Shown here one piece after another: positions 1 through 13,593 of a stretch of DNA of 64,000 nucleotides. The translations under genes were made by a program, and so were the position numbers. Location of the stretch: the NCBI GenBank assembly GCA_032622095.1, contig CP136067.1:130215990-130279989 (forward strand), written 5' to 3'. A model generated the notes under the pieces. The model saw nothing but the letters and a program-made list of their open reading frames with translations. It did no database searches and was not told where the DNA came from. Positions within the stretch are counted from its first letter, which is position 1. Each line of letters opens with the position of its first letter. Source of the stretch: Siphonodentalium dalli (taxonomy: Eukaryota; Mollusca; Scaphopoda; Gadilida; Siphonodentaliidae).

Positions 1-15
1 TGTCGCCGCGTCTCC

Positions 16-1995
16 GTGTCAAACCTCCCTAACATGTCGTTAAATACTCGAATGATTAATATATGGACTTTCGGTATCAACACCCCAACCCCCTGTCGCC
101 GCGTCTCTGTGTCAAACATCCCCAACATGTCGATAAATACTCGAATGATTAATATATGGACTTTCTGTATCAACACGCCAACCCCCTGTCGCCGCGTCTC
201 CGTGTCAAACCTCCCTAACATGTCGTTAAATACTCGAATGATTAATATATGGACTTTCGGTATCAACACCCAAATCCCCTGTCGCCGCGTCTCCGTGTCA
301 AACCTCCCTAACATGTCGTTAAATACTCGAATGATTAATATATGGACTTTCTGTATCAACACCCCAACCCCCTGTCGCCGCGTCTCCGTGTCAAACCTCC
401 CAAACATGTCGTTAAATACTCGAATGATTAATATATGGACTTTCGGTATCAACACCCCAACCCCATGTCGCCGCGTCTCTGTGTCAAACATCCCCAACAT
501 GTCGATAAATACTCGAATGATTAATATATGGACTTTCGGTATCAACACCCCAACCCCCTGTCGCCGCGTCTCTGTGTCAAACCTCCCTAACATGTCGTTA
601 TATACTCGAATGATTAATATATGGACTTTCGGTATCATCACCCCAACCCCCTGTCGCCGCGTCTCTGTGTCAAACATCCCCAACATGTCGATAAATACTC
701 GAATGATTAATATATGGACTTTCTGTATCAACACCCCAACCCCCTGTCGCCGCGTCTCCGTGTCAAACCTCCCTAACATGTCGTTAAATACTCGAATGAT
801 TAATATATGGACTTTCGGTATCAACACCCCAACCCCCTGTCGCCGCGTCTCTGTGTCAAACATCCCCAACATGTCGATAAATACTCGAATGATTAATATA
901 TGGACTTTCTGTATCAACACCCCAACCCCCTGTCGCCGCGTCTCCGTGTCAAACCTCCCTAACATGTCGATAAATACTCGAATGATTAATATATGGACTT
1001 TCGGTATCAACACCCCAACCCCCTGTCGCCGCGTCTCTGTGTCAAACATCCCCAACATGTCGATAAATACTCGAATGATTAATATATGGACTTTCGGTAT
1101 CAACACCCCAACCCCCTGTCGCCGCGTCTCTGAGTCAAACATCCCCAACATGTCGATAAATACTCGAATGATTAATATATCGACTTTCTGTATCAACACC
1201 CCAACCCCCTGTCGCCGCGTCTCCGTGTCAAACCTCCCTAACATGTCGTTAAATACTCGAATGATTAATATATGGACTTTCGGTATCAACACCCCAACCC
1301 CCTGTCGCCGCGTCTCTGTGTCAAACATCCCCAACATGTCGATAAATACTCGAATGATTAATATATGGACTTTCTGTATCAACACCCCAACCCCCTGTCG
1401 CCGCGTCTCCGTGTCAAACCTCCCTAACATGTCGTTAAATACTCGAATGATTAATATATGGAATTTCTGTATCAACACCCCAACCCCCTGTCGCCGCGTC
1501 TCCGTGTCAAACCTCCCTAACATGTCGTTAAATACTCGAATGATTAATATATGGACTTTCTGTATCAACACCCCAACCCCCTGTCGCCGCGTCTCCGTGT
1601 CAAACCTCCCTAACATGTCGTTAAATACTCGAATGATTAATATATGGACTTTCTGTATCAACACCCCAACCCCCTGTCGCCGCGTCTCTGTGTCAAACAT
1701 CCCCAACATGTCGATAAATACTCGAATGATTAATATATGGACTTTCTGTATCAACATCCCAACCCCCTGTCGCCGCGTCTCCGTGTCAAACCTCCCTAAC
1801 ATGTCGTTAAATACTCGAATGATTAATATATGGACTTTCGGTATCAACACCCCAACCCCCTGTCGCCGCGTCTCTGTGTCAAACATCCCCAACATGTCGA
1901 TAAATACTCGAATGATTAATAAATGGACTTTCTGTATCAACACTCCAACCCCCTGTCGCCACGTCTCCGTACCAAACTCCCTAACATGTCGTTAA
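16..1995 (+). repeat. All-93-bp alpha/beta block with an unbroken 659-codon frame
   Basis: Twenty-one consecutive 93-bp monomers. Because 93 is three times 31, a 31-codon period reads through the block without a stop (MSLNTRMINIW..., with CRRVSVSN in each unit). The frame closes where the first 92-bp monomer arrives near 1975. Both strands of this kind of block are open. Differences between units fall equally at first, second and third codon positions, and there is no signal peptide, upstream promoter or splice site. I treat it as satellite rather than as a gene. Confidence 0.85.
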
Positions 1996-2169
1996 ATACT
2001 CGAATGATTAATATATGGACTTTCTGTATCAACACCCCAACCCCCTGTCGCCAAGTCTCCGTGTCAAACTCCCTAACATGTCGTTAAATACTCGAATGAT
2101 TAATATATGGACTTTCTGTATCAACACCCCAACCCCCTGTCGCCACGTCTCCGTGTCAAACTCCCTAAC

Positions 2170-4030
2170 ATGTCGTTAAATACTCGAATGATTAATATAT
2201 GGACTTTCGGTATCAACACCCCAACCCCCTGTCGCCACGTCTCTGTGTCAAACCTCCCTAACATGTCGATAAATACTCGAATGATTAATATATTGACTTT
2301 CGGTATCAACACCCTAACCCCCTGTCGCCGCGTCTCTGTGTCAAACATCCCCAACATGTCGATAAATACTCGAATGATTAATATATGGACTTTCGGTATC
2401 AACACCCCAACCCCCTGTCGCCGCGTCTCTGAGTCAAACATCCCCAACATGTCGATAAATACTCGAATGATTAATATATCGACTTTCTGTATCAACACCC
2501 CAACCCCCTGTCGCCGCGTCTCCGTGTCAAACCTCCCTAACATGTCGTTAAATACTCGAATGATTAATATATGGACTTTCGGTATCAACACCCCAACCCC
2601 CTGTCGCCGTGTCTCTGTGTCAAACATCCCCAACATGTCGATAAATACTCGAATGATTAATATATGGACTTTCTGTATCAACACCCCAACCCCCTGTCGC
2701 CGCGTCTCCGTGTCAAACCTCCCTAACATGTCGTTAAATACTCGAATGATTAATATATGGACTTTCTGTATCAACACCCCAACCCCCTGTCGCCGCGTCT
2801 CCGTGTCAAACCTCCCTAACATGTCGTTAAATACTCGAATGATTAATATATGGACATTCTGTATCAACACCCCAACCCCCTGTCGCCGCGTCTCCGTGTC
2901 AAACCTCCCTAACATGTCGTTAAATACTCGAATGATTAATATATGGACTTTCTGTATCAACACCCCAACCCCCTGTCGCCGCGTCTCTGTGTAAAACATC
3001 CCCAACTTGTCGATAAATACTCGAATGATTAATATATGGACTTTCTGTATCAACATCCCAACCCCCTGTCGCCGCGTCTCCGTGTCAAACCTCCCTAACA
3101 TGTCGTTAAATACTCGAATGATTAATATATGGACTTTCGGTATCAACACCCCAACCCCCTGTCGCCACGTCTCTGTGTCAAACCTCCCTAACATGTCGAT
3201 AAATACTCGAATGATTAATATATGGACTTTCGGTATCAACACCCTAACCCCCTGTCGCCGCGTCTCTGTGTCAAACATCCCCAACATGTCGATAAATACT
3301 CGAATGATTAATATATGGACTTTCGGTATCAACACCCCAACCCCCTGTCGCCGCGTCTCTGAGTCAAACATCCCCAACATGTCGATAAATACTCGAATGA
3401 TTAATATATCGACTTTCTGTATCAACACCCCAACCCCCTGTCGCCGCGTCTCCGTGTCAAACCTCCCTAACATGTCGTTAAATACTCGAATGATTAATAT
3501 ATGGACTTTCGGTATCAACACCCCAACCCCCTGTCGCCGTGTCTCTGTGTCAAACATCCCCAACATGTCGATAAATACTCGAATGATTAATATATGGACT
3601 TTCTGTATCAACACCCCAACCCCCTGTCGCCGCGTCTCCGTGTCAAACCTCCCTAACATGTCGTTAAATACTCGAATGATTAATATATGGACTTTCTGTA
3701 TCAACACCCCAACCCCCTGTCGCCGCGTCTCCGTGTCAAACCTCCCTAACATGTCGTTAAATACTCGAATGATTAATATATGGACATTCTGTATCAACAC
3801 CCCAACCCCCTGTCGCCGCGTCTCCGTGTCAAACCTCCCTAACATGTCGTTAAATACTCGAATGATTAATATATGGACTTTCTGTATCAACACCCCAACC
3901 CCCTGTCGCCGCGTCTCTGTGTAAAACATCCCCAACTTGTCGATAAATACTCGAATGATTAATATATGGACTTTCTGTATCAACATCCCAACCCCCTGTC
4001 GCCGCGTCTCCGTGTCAAACCTCCCTAACA
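2170..4030 (+). repeat. 930-bp higher-order repeat, two tandem copies
   Basis: Ten 93-bp monomers form a unit present twice. Diagnostic variants recur at a spacing of exactly 930 bp: GTGTAAAACATCCCCAACTT at 2990 and 3920, GAGTCAAACATCC at 2431 and 3361, and a GGACATTCTG variant at 2853 and 3783. A related GAGTCAAAC monomer at 1132 shows that the same haplotype extends upstream with a different spacing. Confidence 0.9.
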
Positions 4031-4140
4031 TGTCGTTAAATACTCGAATGATTAATATATGGACTTTCGGTATCAACACCCCAACCCCCTGTCGCCAAGT
4101 TTCCGTGTCAAACTCCCTAACATGTCGTTAAATACTCGAA

Positions 4141-7100
4141 TGATTAATATATGGACTTTCTGTATCAACACCCCAACCCCCTGTCGCCACGTCTCCGTAT
4201 CAAACTCCCTAACATGTCGTTAAATACTCGAATGATTAATATATGGACTTCCTGGACCAACACCACAACCCCCTGTCGCCACGTCTCTGTGTCAAACCTC
4301 CCTAACATGTCGTTAAATACTCGAATGATTAATATATGGACTTCCTGTATCAACACTCCAACCCCCTGTCGCCACGTCTCTGTGTCAAACACCCTAACAT
4401 GTCGTTAAATACTCAAATGATTAATATATGGACTTTCTGTATCAACAAGCCAACCCCCCTGTCGCCGCGTCTCCGTGTCAAACTCCCTAACATGTCGTTA
4501 AATACTCGAATGATTAATATATGGACTTACTGTATCAACACTCCAACCCCCTGTCGCCACGTCTCTGTGTCAAACATCCTAACATGTCGTTAAATACTCG
4601 AATGATTAATATATGGACTTTCTGTATCAACACGCCAACCCCCCTGTCGCCGCGTCTCCGTGTCAAACTCCCTAACATGTCGTTAAATACTCGAATGAAT
4701 AATATATGGACTTTCTGTATCAACAACCCAACCCCCTGTCGCCACGTCTCTGTGTCAAACCTCCCTAACATGTCGACAAATACTCGGATGATTAATATAT
4801 GGACTTTCTGTATCAACACCCCAACCCCCTGTCGCCGCGTCTCTGTGTCAAACTCCCTAACATGTCATTAAATACTCGAATGATTAATATATGGACTTTC
4901 TGTATCAACACCCCAACCCCCTGTCGCCACGTCTCCGTGTCAAACTCCCTAACATGTCGTTAAATACTCGAATGATTAATATATGGACTTTCTGTATCAA
5001 CACCCCAACCCCCTGTCGCCACGTCTCCGCGTCAAACTCCCTAACATGTCGTTAAATACTCGAATGATTAATATATGGACTTTCTGTATCAACACCCCAA
5101 CCCCCTGTCGCCGCGTCTCTGTGTCAAACATCCCCAACATGTCGATAAATACTCGAATGATTAATATATGGACTTTCTGTATCAACATCCCAACCCCCTG
5201 TCGCCGCGTCTCCGTGTCAAACCTCCCTAACATGTCGTTAAATACTCGAATGATTAATATATGGACTTTCGGTATCAACACCCAACCCCCTGTCGCCGCG
5301 TCTCTGTGTCAAACATCCCCAACATGTCGATAAATACTCGAATGATTAATAAATGGACTTTCTGTATCAACACTCCAACCCCCTGTCGCCACGTCTCCGT
5401 GCCAAACTCCCTAACATGTCGTTAAATACTCGAATGATTAATATATGGACTTTCTGTATCAACACCCCAACCCCCTGTCGCCACGTCTCCGTGTCAAACT
5501 CCCTAACATGTCGTTAAGTACTCGAATGATTAATATATGGACTTTCGGTATCAACACCCCAACCCCCCGTCGCCACGTCTCCGTGTCAAACATCCCCAAC
5601 ATGTCGATAAATACTCGAATGATTAATATATGGACTTTCTGTATCAACACCCCAACCCCCTGTCGCCGCGTCTCCGTGTCAAACCTCCCTAACATGTCGT
5701 TAAATACTCGAATGATTAATATATGGACTTTCGGTATCAACACCCCAACCCCCTGTCGCCGCGTCTCTGTGTCAAACATCCCCAACATGTCGATAAATAC
5801 TCGAATGATTAATATATGGACTTTCTGTATCAACACCCCAACCCCCTGTCGCCGCGTCTCCGTGTCAAACCTCCCTAACATGTCGTTAAATACTCGAATG
5901 ATTAATATATGGACTTTCTGTATCAACACCCCAACCCCCTGTCGCCGCGTCTCCGTGTCAAACCTCCCTAACATGTCGTTAAATACTCGAATGATTAATA
6001 TATGGACTTTCTGTATCAACACCCCAACCCCCTGTCGCCGCGTCTCCGTGTCAAACCTCCCTAACATGTCGTTAAATACTCGAATGATTAATATATGGAC
6101 TTTCTGTATCAACACCCCAACCCCCTGTCGCCGCGTCTCTGTGTCAAACATCCCCAACATGTCGATAAATACTCGAATGATTAATATATGGACTTTCTGT
6201 ATCAACATCCCAACCCCCTGTCGCCGCGTCTCCGTGTCAAACCTCCCTAACATGTCGTTAAATAATCGAATGATTAATATATGGACTTTCGGTATCAACA
6301 CCCCAAACCCCTGTCGCCGCGTCTCTGTGTCAAACATTCCCAACATGTCGATAAATACTCGAATGATTAATATATGGACTTTCTGTATCAACACCCCAAC
6401 CCCCTGTCGCCACGTCTCCGTGTCAAACTCCCTAACATGTCGTTAAATACTCGAATGATTAATATATGGACTTTCTGTATCAACACCCCAACCCCCTGTC
6501 GCCACGTCTCTGTGTCAAACTCCCTAACATGTCGTTAAATACTCGAATGATTAATATATGCACTTCCTGGACCAACACCCCAACCCCCTGTCGCCACGTC
6601 TCTGTGTCAAACCTCCCTAACATGTCGTTAAATACTCGAATGATTAATATATGGACTTCCTGTATCAACACTCCAACCCCCCTGTCGCCGCGTCTCCGTG
6701 TCAAACTCCCTAACATGTCGTTAAATACTCGAATGATTAATATATGGACTTACTGTATCAACACTCCAACCCCCTGTCGCCACGTCTCTGTGTCAAACAC
6801 CCTAACATGTCGTTAAATACTCAAATGATTAATATATGGACTTTCTGTATCAACACGCCAACCCCCCTGTCGCCGCGTATCCGTGTCAAACTCCCTAACA
6901 TGTCGTTAAATACTCGAATGATTAATATATGGACTTACTGTATCAACACTCCAACCCCCTGTCGCCACGTCTCTGTGTCAAACACCCTAACATGTCGTTA
7001 AATACTCGAATGATTAATATATGGACTTTCTGTATCAACACGCCAACCCCCCTGTCGCCGCGTCTCCGTGTCAAACTCCCTAACATGTCGTTAAATACTC

Positions 7101-10100
7101 GAATGAATAATATATGGACGTTCTGTATCAACAACCCAACCCCCTGTCGCCACGTCTCTGTGTCAAACCTCCCTAATATGTCGATAAATACTCGGATGAT
7201 TAATATATGGACTTTCTGTATCAACATCCCAACCCCCTGTCGCCACGTCTCTGTGTCAAACTCCCTAACATGTCGTTAAATACTCGAATGATTAATATAT
7301 GGACTTTCTGTATCAACACCCCAACCCCCTGTCGCCACGTCTCCGTGTCAAACTCCCTAACATGTCGTTAAATACTCGAATGATTAATATATGGACTTTC
7401 TGTATCAACACCCCAACCCCCTGTCGCCACGTCTCCGTGTCAAACTCCCTAACATGTCGTTAAATACTCGAATGATTAATATATGGACTTTCTGTATCAA
7501 CACCCCAACGCCCTGTCGCCGCGTCTCTGTGTCAAACATCCCTAACATGTCGATAAATACTCGAATGATTAATATATGGACTTTCTGTATCAACACCCCA
7601 ACCCCCTGTCGCCGCGTCTCCGTGTCAAACCTCCCTAACATGTCGTTAAATACTCGAATGATTAATATATGGACTTTCTGTATCAACACCCCAACCCCCT
7701 GTCGCCGCGTCTCCGTGTCAAACCTCCCTAACATGTCGTTAAATACTCGAATGATTAATATATGGACTTTCTGTATCAACACCCCAACCCCCTGTCGCCG
7801 CGTCTCTGTGTCAAACATCCCCAACATGTCGATAAATACTCGAATGATTAATATATGGACTTTCTGTATCAACATCCCAACCCCCTGTCGCCGCGTCTCC
7901 GTGTCAAACCTCCCTAACATGTCGTTAAATACTCGAATGATTAATATATGGACTTTCGGTATCAACACCCCAACCCCCTGTCGCCGCGTCTCTGTGTCAA
8001 ACATTCCCAACATGTCGATAAATACTCGAATGATTAATATATGGACTTTCTGTATCAACACCCCAACCCCCTGTCGCCACGTCTCCGTGTCAAACTCCCT
8101 AACATGTCGTTAAATACTCGAATGATTAATATATGGACTTCCTGGACCAACACCACAACCCCCTGTCGCCACGTCTCTGTGTCAAACCTCCCTAACATGT
8201 CATTAAATACTCGAATGATTAATATATGGACTTCCTGTATCAACACTCCAACCCCCTGTCGCCACGTCTCTGTGTCAAACACCCTAACATGTCGTTAAAT
8301 ACTCAAATGATTAATATATGGACTTTCTGTATCAACAAGCCAACCCCCCTGTCGCCGCGTCTCCGTGTCAAACTCCCTAACATGTCGTTAAATACTCGAA
8401 TGATTAATATATGGACTTACTGTATCAACACTCCAACCCCCTGTCGCCACGTCTCTGTGTCAAACATCCTAACATGTCGTTAAATACTCGAATGATTAAT
8501 ATATGGACTTTCTGTATCAACACGCCAACCCCCCTGTCGCCGCGTCTCCGTGTCAAACTCCCTAACATGTCGTTAAATACTCGAATGAATAATATATGGA
8601 CTTTCTGTATCAACAACCCAACCCCCTGTCGCCACGTCTCTGTGTCAAACCTCCCTAACATGTCGACAAATACTCGGATGATTAATATATGGACTTTCTG
8701 TATCAACACCCCAACCCCCTGTCGCCGCGTCTCTGTGTCAAACTCCCTAACATGTCATTAAATACTCGAATGATTAATATATGGACTTTCTGTATCAACA
8801 CCCCAACCCCCTGTCGCCACGTCTCCGTGTCAAACTCCCTAACATGTCGTTAAATACTCGAATGATTAATATATGGACTTTCTGTATCAACACCCCAACC
8901 CCCTGTCGCCACGTCTCCGCGTCAAACTCCCTAACATGTCGTTAAATACTCGAATGATTAATATATGGACTTTCTGTATCAACACCCCAACCCCCTGTCG
9001 CCGCGTCTCTGTGTCAAACATCCCCAACATGTCGATAAATACTCGAATGATTAATATATGGACTTTCTGTATCAACATCCCAACCCCCTGTCGCCGCGTC
9101 TCCGTGTCAAACCTCCCTAACATGTCGTTAAATACTCGAATGATTAATATATGGACTTTCGGTATCAACACCCAACCCCCTGTCGCCGCGTCTCTGTGTC
9201 AAACATCCCCAACATGTCGATAAATACTCGAATGATTAATAAATCGACTTTCTGTATCAACACTCCAACCCCCTGTCGCCACGTCTCCGTGCCAAACTCC
9301 CTAACATGTCGTTAAATACTCGAATGATTAATATATGGACTTTCTGTATCAACACCCCAACCCCCTGTCGCCACGTCTCCGTGTCAAACTCCCTAACATG
9401 TCGTTAAGTACTCGAATGATTAATATATGGACTTTCGGTATCAACACCCCAACCCCCCGTCGCCACGTCTCCGTGTCAAACATCCCCAACATGTCGATAA
9501 ATACTCGAATGATTAATATATGGACTTTCTGTATCAACACCCCAACCCCCTGTCGCCGCGTCTCCGTTTCAAACCTCCCTAACATGTCGTTAAATACTCG
9601 AATGATTAATATATGGACTTTCGGTATCAACACCCCAACCCCCTGTCGCCGCGTCTCTGTGTCAAACATCCCCAACATGTCGATAAATACTCGAATGATT
9701 AATATATGGACTTTCTGTATCAACACCCCAACCCCCTGTCGCCGCGTCTCCGTGTCAAACCTCCCTAACATGTCGTTAAATACTCGAATGATTAATATAT
9801 GGACTTTCTGTATCAACACCCCAACCCCCTGTCGCCGCGTCTCCGTGTCAAACCTCCCTAACATGTCGTTAAATACTCGAATGATTAATATATGGACTTT
9901 CTGTATCAACACCCCAACCCCCTGTCGCCGCGTCTCCGTGTCAAACCTCCCTAACATGTCGTTAAATACTCGAATGATTAATATATGGACTTTCTGTATC
10001 AACACCCCAACCCCCTGTCGCCGCGTCTCTGTGTCAAACATCCCCAACATGTCGATAAATACTCGAATGATTAATATATGGACTTTCTGTATCAACATCC

Positions 10101-12003
10101 CAACCCCCTGTCGCCGCGTCTCCGTGTCAAACCTCCCTAACATGTCGTTAAATAATCGAATGATTAATATATGGACTTTCGGTATCAACACCCCAAACCC
10201 CTGTCGCCGCGTCTCTGTGTCAAACATTCCCAACATGTCGATAAATACTCGAATGATTAATATATGGACTTTCTGTATCAACACCCCAACCCCCTGTCGC
10301 CACGTCTCCGTGTCAAACTCCCTAACATGTCGTTAAATACTCGAATGATTAATATATGGACTTTCTGTATCAACACCCCAACCCCCTGTCGCCACGTCTC
10401 CGTGTCAAACTCCCTAACATGTCGTTAAATACTCGAATGATTAATATATGCACTTCCTGGACCAACACCCCAACCCCCTGTCGCCACGTCTCTGTGTCAA
10501 ACCTCCCTAACATGTCGTTAAATACTCGAATGATTAATATATGGACTTCCTGTATCAACACTCCAACCCCCCTGTCGCCGCGTCTCCGTGTCAAACTCCC
10601 TAACATGTCGTTAAATACTCGAATGATTAATATATGGACTTACTGTATCAACACTCCAACCCCCTGTCGCCACGTCTCTGTGTCAAACACCCTAACATGT
10701 CGTTAAATACTCAAATGATTAATATATGGACTTTCTGTATCAACACGCCAACCCCCCTGTCGCCGCGTCTCCGTGTCAAACTACCTAACATGTCGTTAAA
10801 TACTCGAATGATTAATATATGGACTTACTGTATCAACACTCCAACCCCCTGTCGCCACGTCTCTGTGTCAAACACCCTAACATGTCGTTAAATACTCGAA
10901 TGATTAATATATGGACTTTCTGTATCAACACGCCAACCCCCCTGTCGCCGCGTCTCCGTGTCAAACTCCCTAACATGTCGTTAAATACTCGAATGAATAA
11001 TATATGGACTTTCTGTATCAACACCCCAACCCCCTGTCGCCACGTCTCTGTGTCAAACCTCCCTAATATGTCGATAAATACTCGGATGATTAATATATGG
11101 ACTTTCTGTATCAACATCCCAACCCCCTGTCGCCACGTCTCTGTGTCAAACTCCCTAACATGTCGTTAAATACTCGAATGATTAATATATGGACTTTCTG
11201 TATCAACACCCCAACCCCCTGTCGCCACGTCTCCGTGTCAAACTCCCTAACATGTCGTTAAATACTCGAATGATTAATATATGGACTTTCTGTATCAACA
11301 CCCCAACCCCCTGTCGCCACGTCTCCGTGTCAAACTCCCTAACATGTCGTTAAATACTCGAATGATTAATATATGGACTTTCTGTATCAATACCCCAACG
11401 CCCTGTCGCCGCGTCTCTGTGTCAAACATCCCTAACATGTCGATAAATACTCGAATGATTAATATATGGACTTTCTGTATCAACACCCCAACCCCCTGTC
11501 GCCGCGTCTCCGTGTCAAACCTCCCTAACATGTCGTTAAATACTCGAATGATTAATATATGGACTTTCTGTATCAACACCCCAACCCCCTGTCGCCGCGT
11601 CTCCGTGTCAAACCTCCCTAACATGTCGTTAAATACTCGAATGATTAATATATGGACTTTCTGTATCAACACCCCAACCCCCTGTCGCCGCGTCTCTGTG
11701 TCAAACATCCCCAACATGTCGATAAATACTCGAATGATTAATATATGGACTTTCTGTATCAACATCCCAACCCCCTGTCGCCGCGTCTCCGTGTCAAACC
11801 TCCCTAACATGTCGTTAAATACTCGAATGATTAATATATGGACTTTCGGTATCAACACCCCAACCCCCTGTCGACGCGTCTCTGTGTCAAACATTCCCAA
11901 CATGTCGATAAATACTCGAATGATTAATATATGGACTTTCTGTATCAACACCCCAACCCCCTGTCGCCACGTCTCCGTGTCAAACTCCCTAACATGTCGT
12001 TAA
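4141..12003 (+). repeat. 3890-bp higher-order repeat, two near-identical copies
   Basis: Every class-specific monomer between about 4141 and 8110 reappears 3890 bp downstream (42 monomers, mixed 92 and 93 bp). By eye only about a dozen substitutions separate the copies, for example AAATGGAC at 5353 against AAATCGAC at 9243, TCCGTGTC against TCCGTTTC at 9566, and AACAACCC near 7130 against AACACCCC near 11020. This is a recent large tandem duplication, or homogenisation by unequal exchange. Confidence 0.9.
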
Positions 12004-13593
12004 ATACTCGAATGATTAATATATGGACTTTCTGTATCAACACCCCAACCCCCTGTCGCCACGTCTCCGTGTCAAACTCCCTAACATGTCGTTAAATACT
12101 CGAATGATTAATATATGCACTTCCTGGACCAACACCCAACCCCCTGTCGCCACGTCTCTGTGTCAAACCTCCCTAACATGTCGTTAAATACTCGAATGAT
12201 TAATATATGGACTTCCTGTATCAACACTCCAACCCCCCTGTCGCCGCGTCTCCGTGTCAAACTCCCTAACATGTCGTTAAATACTCGAATGATTAATATA
12301 TGGACTTACTGTATCAACACTCCAACCCCCTGTCGCCACGTCTCTGTGTCAAACACCCTAACATGTCGTTAAATACTCAAATGATTAATATATGGACTTT
12401 CTGTATCAACACGCCAACCCCCCTGTCGCCGCGTCTCCGTGTCAAACTCCCTAACATGTCGTTAAATACTCGAATGATTAATATATGGACTTACTGTATC
12501 AACACTCCAACCCCCTGTCGCCACGTCTCTGTGTCAAACACCCTAACATGTCTTTAAATACTCGAATGATTAATATATGGACTTTCTGTATCAACACGCC
12601 AACCCCCCTGTCGCCGCGTCTCCGTGTCAAACTCCCTAACATGTCGTTAAATACTCGAATGAATAATATATGGACTTACTGTATCAACACTCCAACCCCC
12701 TGTCGCCACGTCTCTGTGTCAAACACCCCCAACATGTCGTTAAATACTCGAATGATTAATATATGGACTTTCTGTATCAACACCCCAACCCCCTGTCGCC
12801 ACGTCTCTGTGTCAAACCTCCCTAACATGTCGATAAATACTCGAATGATTAATATATGGACTTTCTGTATCAACATCCCAACCCCCTGTCGCCACGTCTC
12901 TGTGTCAAACTACCTAACATGTCATTAAATACTCGAATGATTAATATATGGACTTTCTGTATCAACACCCCAACCCCCTGTCGCCACGTCTCCGTGTCAA
13001 ACTCCCTAACATGTCGTTAAATACTCGAATGATTAATATATGGACTTTCTGAATCAACACCCCAACCCCCTGTCGCCACGTCTCCGCGTCAAACTCCCTA
13101 ACATGTCGTTAAATACTCGAATGATTAATATATGGACTTTCTGTATCAACACCCCAACCCCCTGTCGCCGCGTCTCTGTGTCAAACATCCCCAACATGTC
13201 GATAAATACTCGAATGATTAATATATGGACTTTCTGTATCAACATCCCAACCCCCTGTCGCCGCGTCTCCGTGTCAAACCTCCCTAACATGTCGTTAAAT
13301 ACTCGAATGATTAATATATGGACTTTCGGTATCAACACCCAACCCCCTGTCGCCGCGTCTCTGTGTCAAACATCCCCAACATGTCGATAAATACTCGAAT
13401 GATTAATAAATGGACTTTCTGTATCAACACTCCAACCCCCTGTCGCCACGTCTCCGTGCCAAACTCCCTAACATGTCGTTAAATACTCGAATGATTAATA
13501 TATGGACTTTCTGTATCAACACCCCAACCCCCTGTCGCCACGTCTCCGTGTCAAACTCCCCAACATGTCGTTAAATACTCGAATGATTAATAT

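Noticed and set aside
16-1995. A 659-residue repeat protein encoded by the satellite
   Set aside because: The frame follows from a 93-bp period; the opposite strand is also open, monomers vary without codon bias, and 92-bp monomers break it at random.
2121-4079. A 652-residue minus-strand protein
   Set aside because: Same cause: open antisense frame of the same 93-bp monomers, with no supporting signal.
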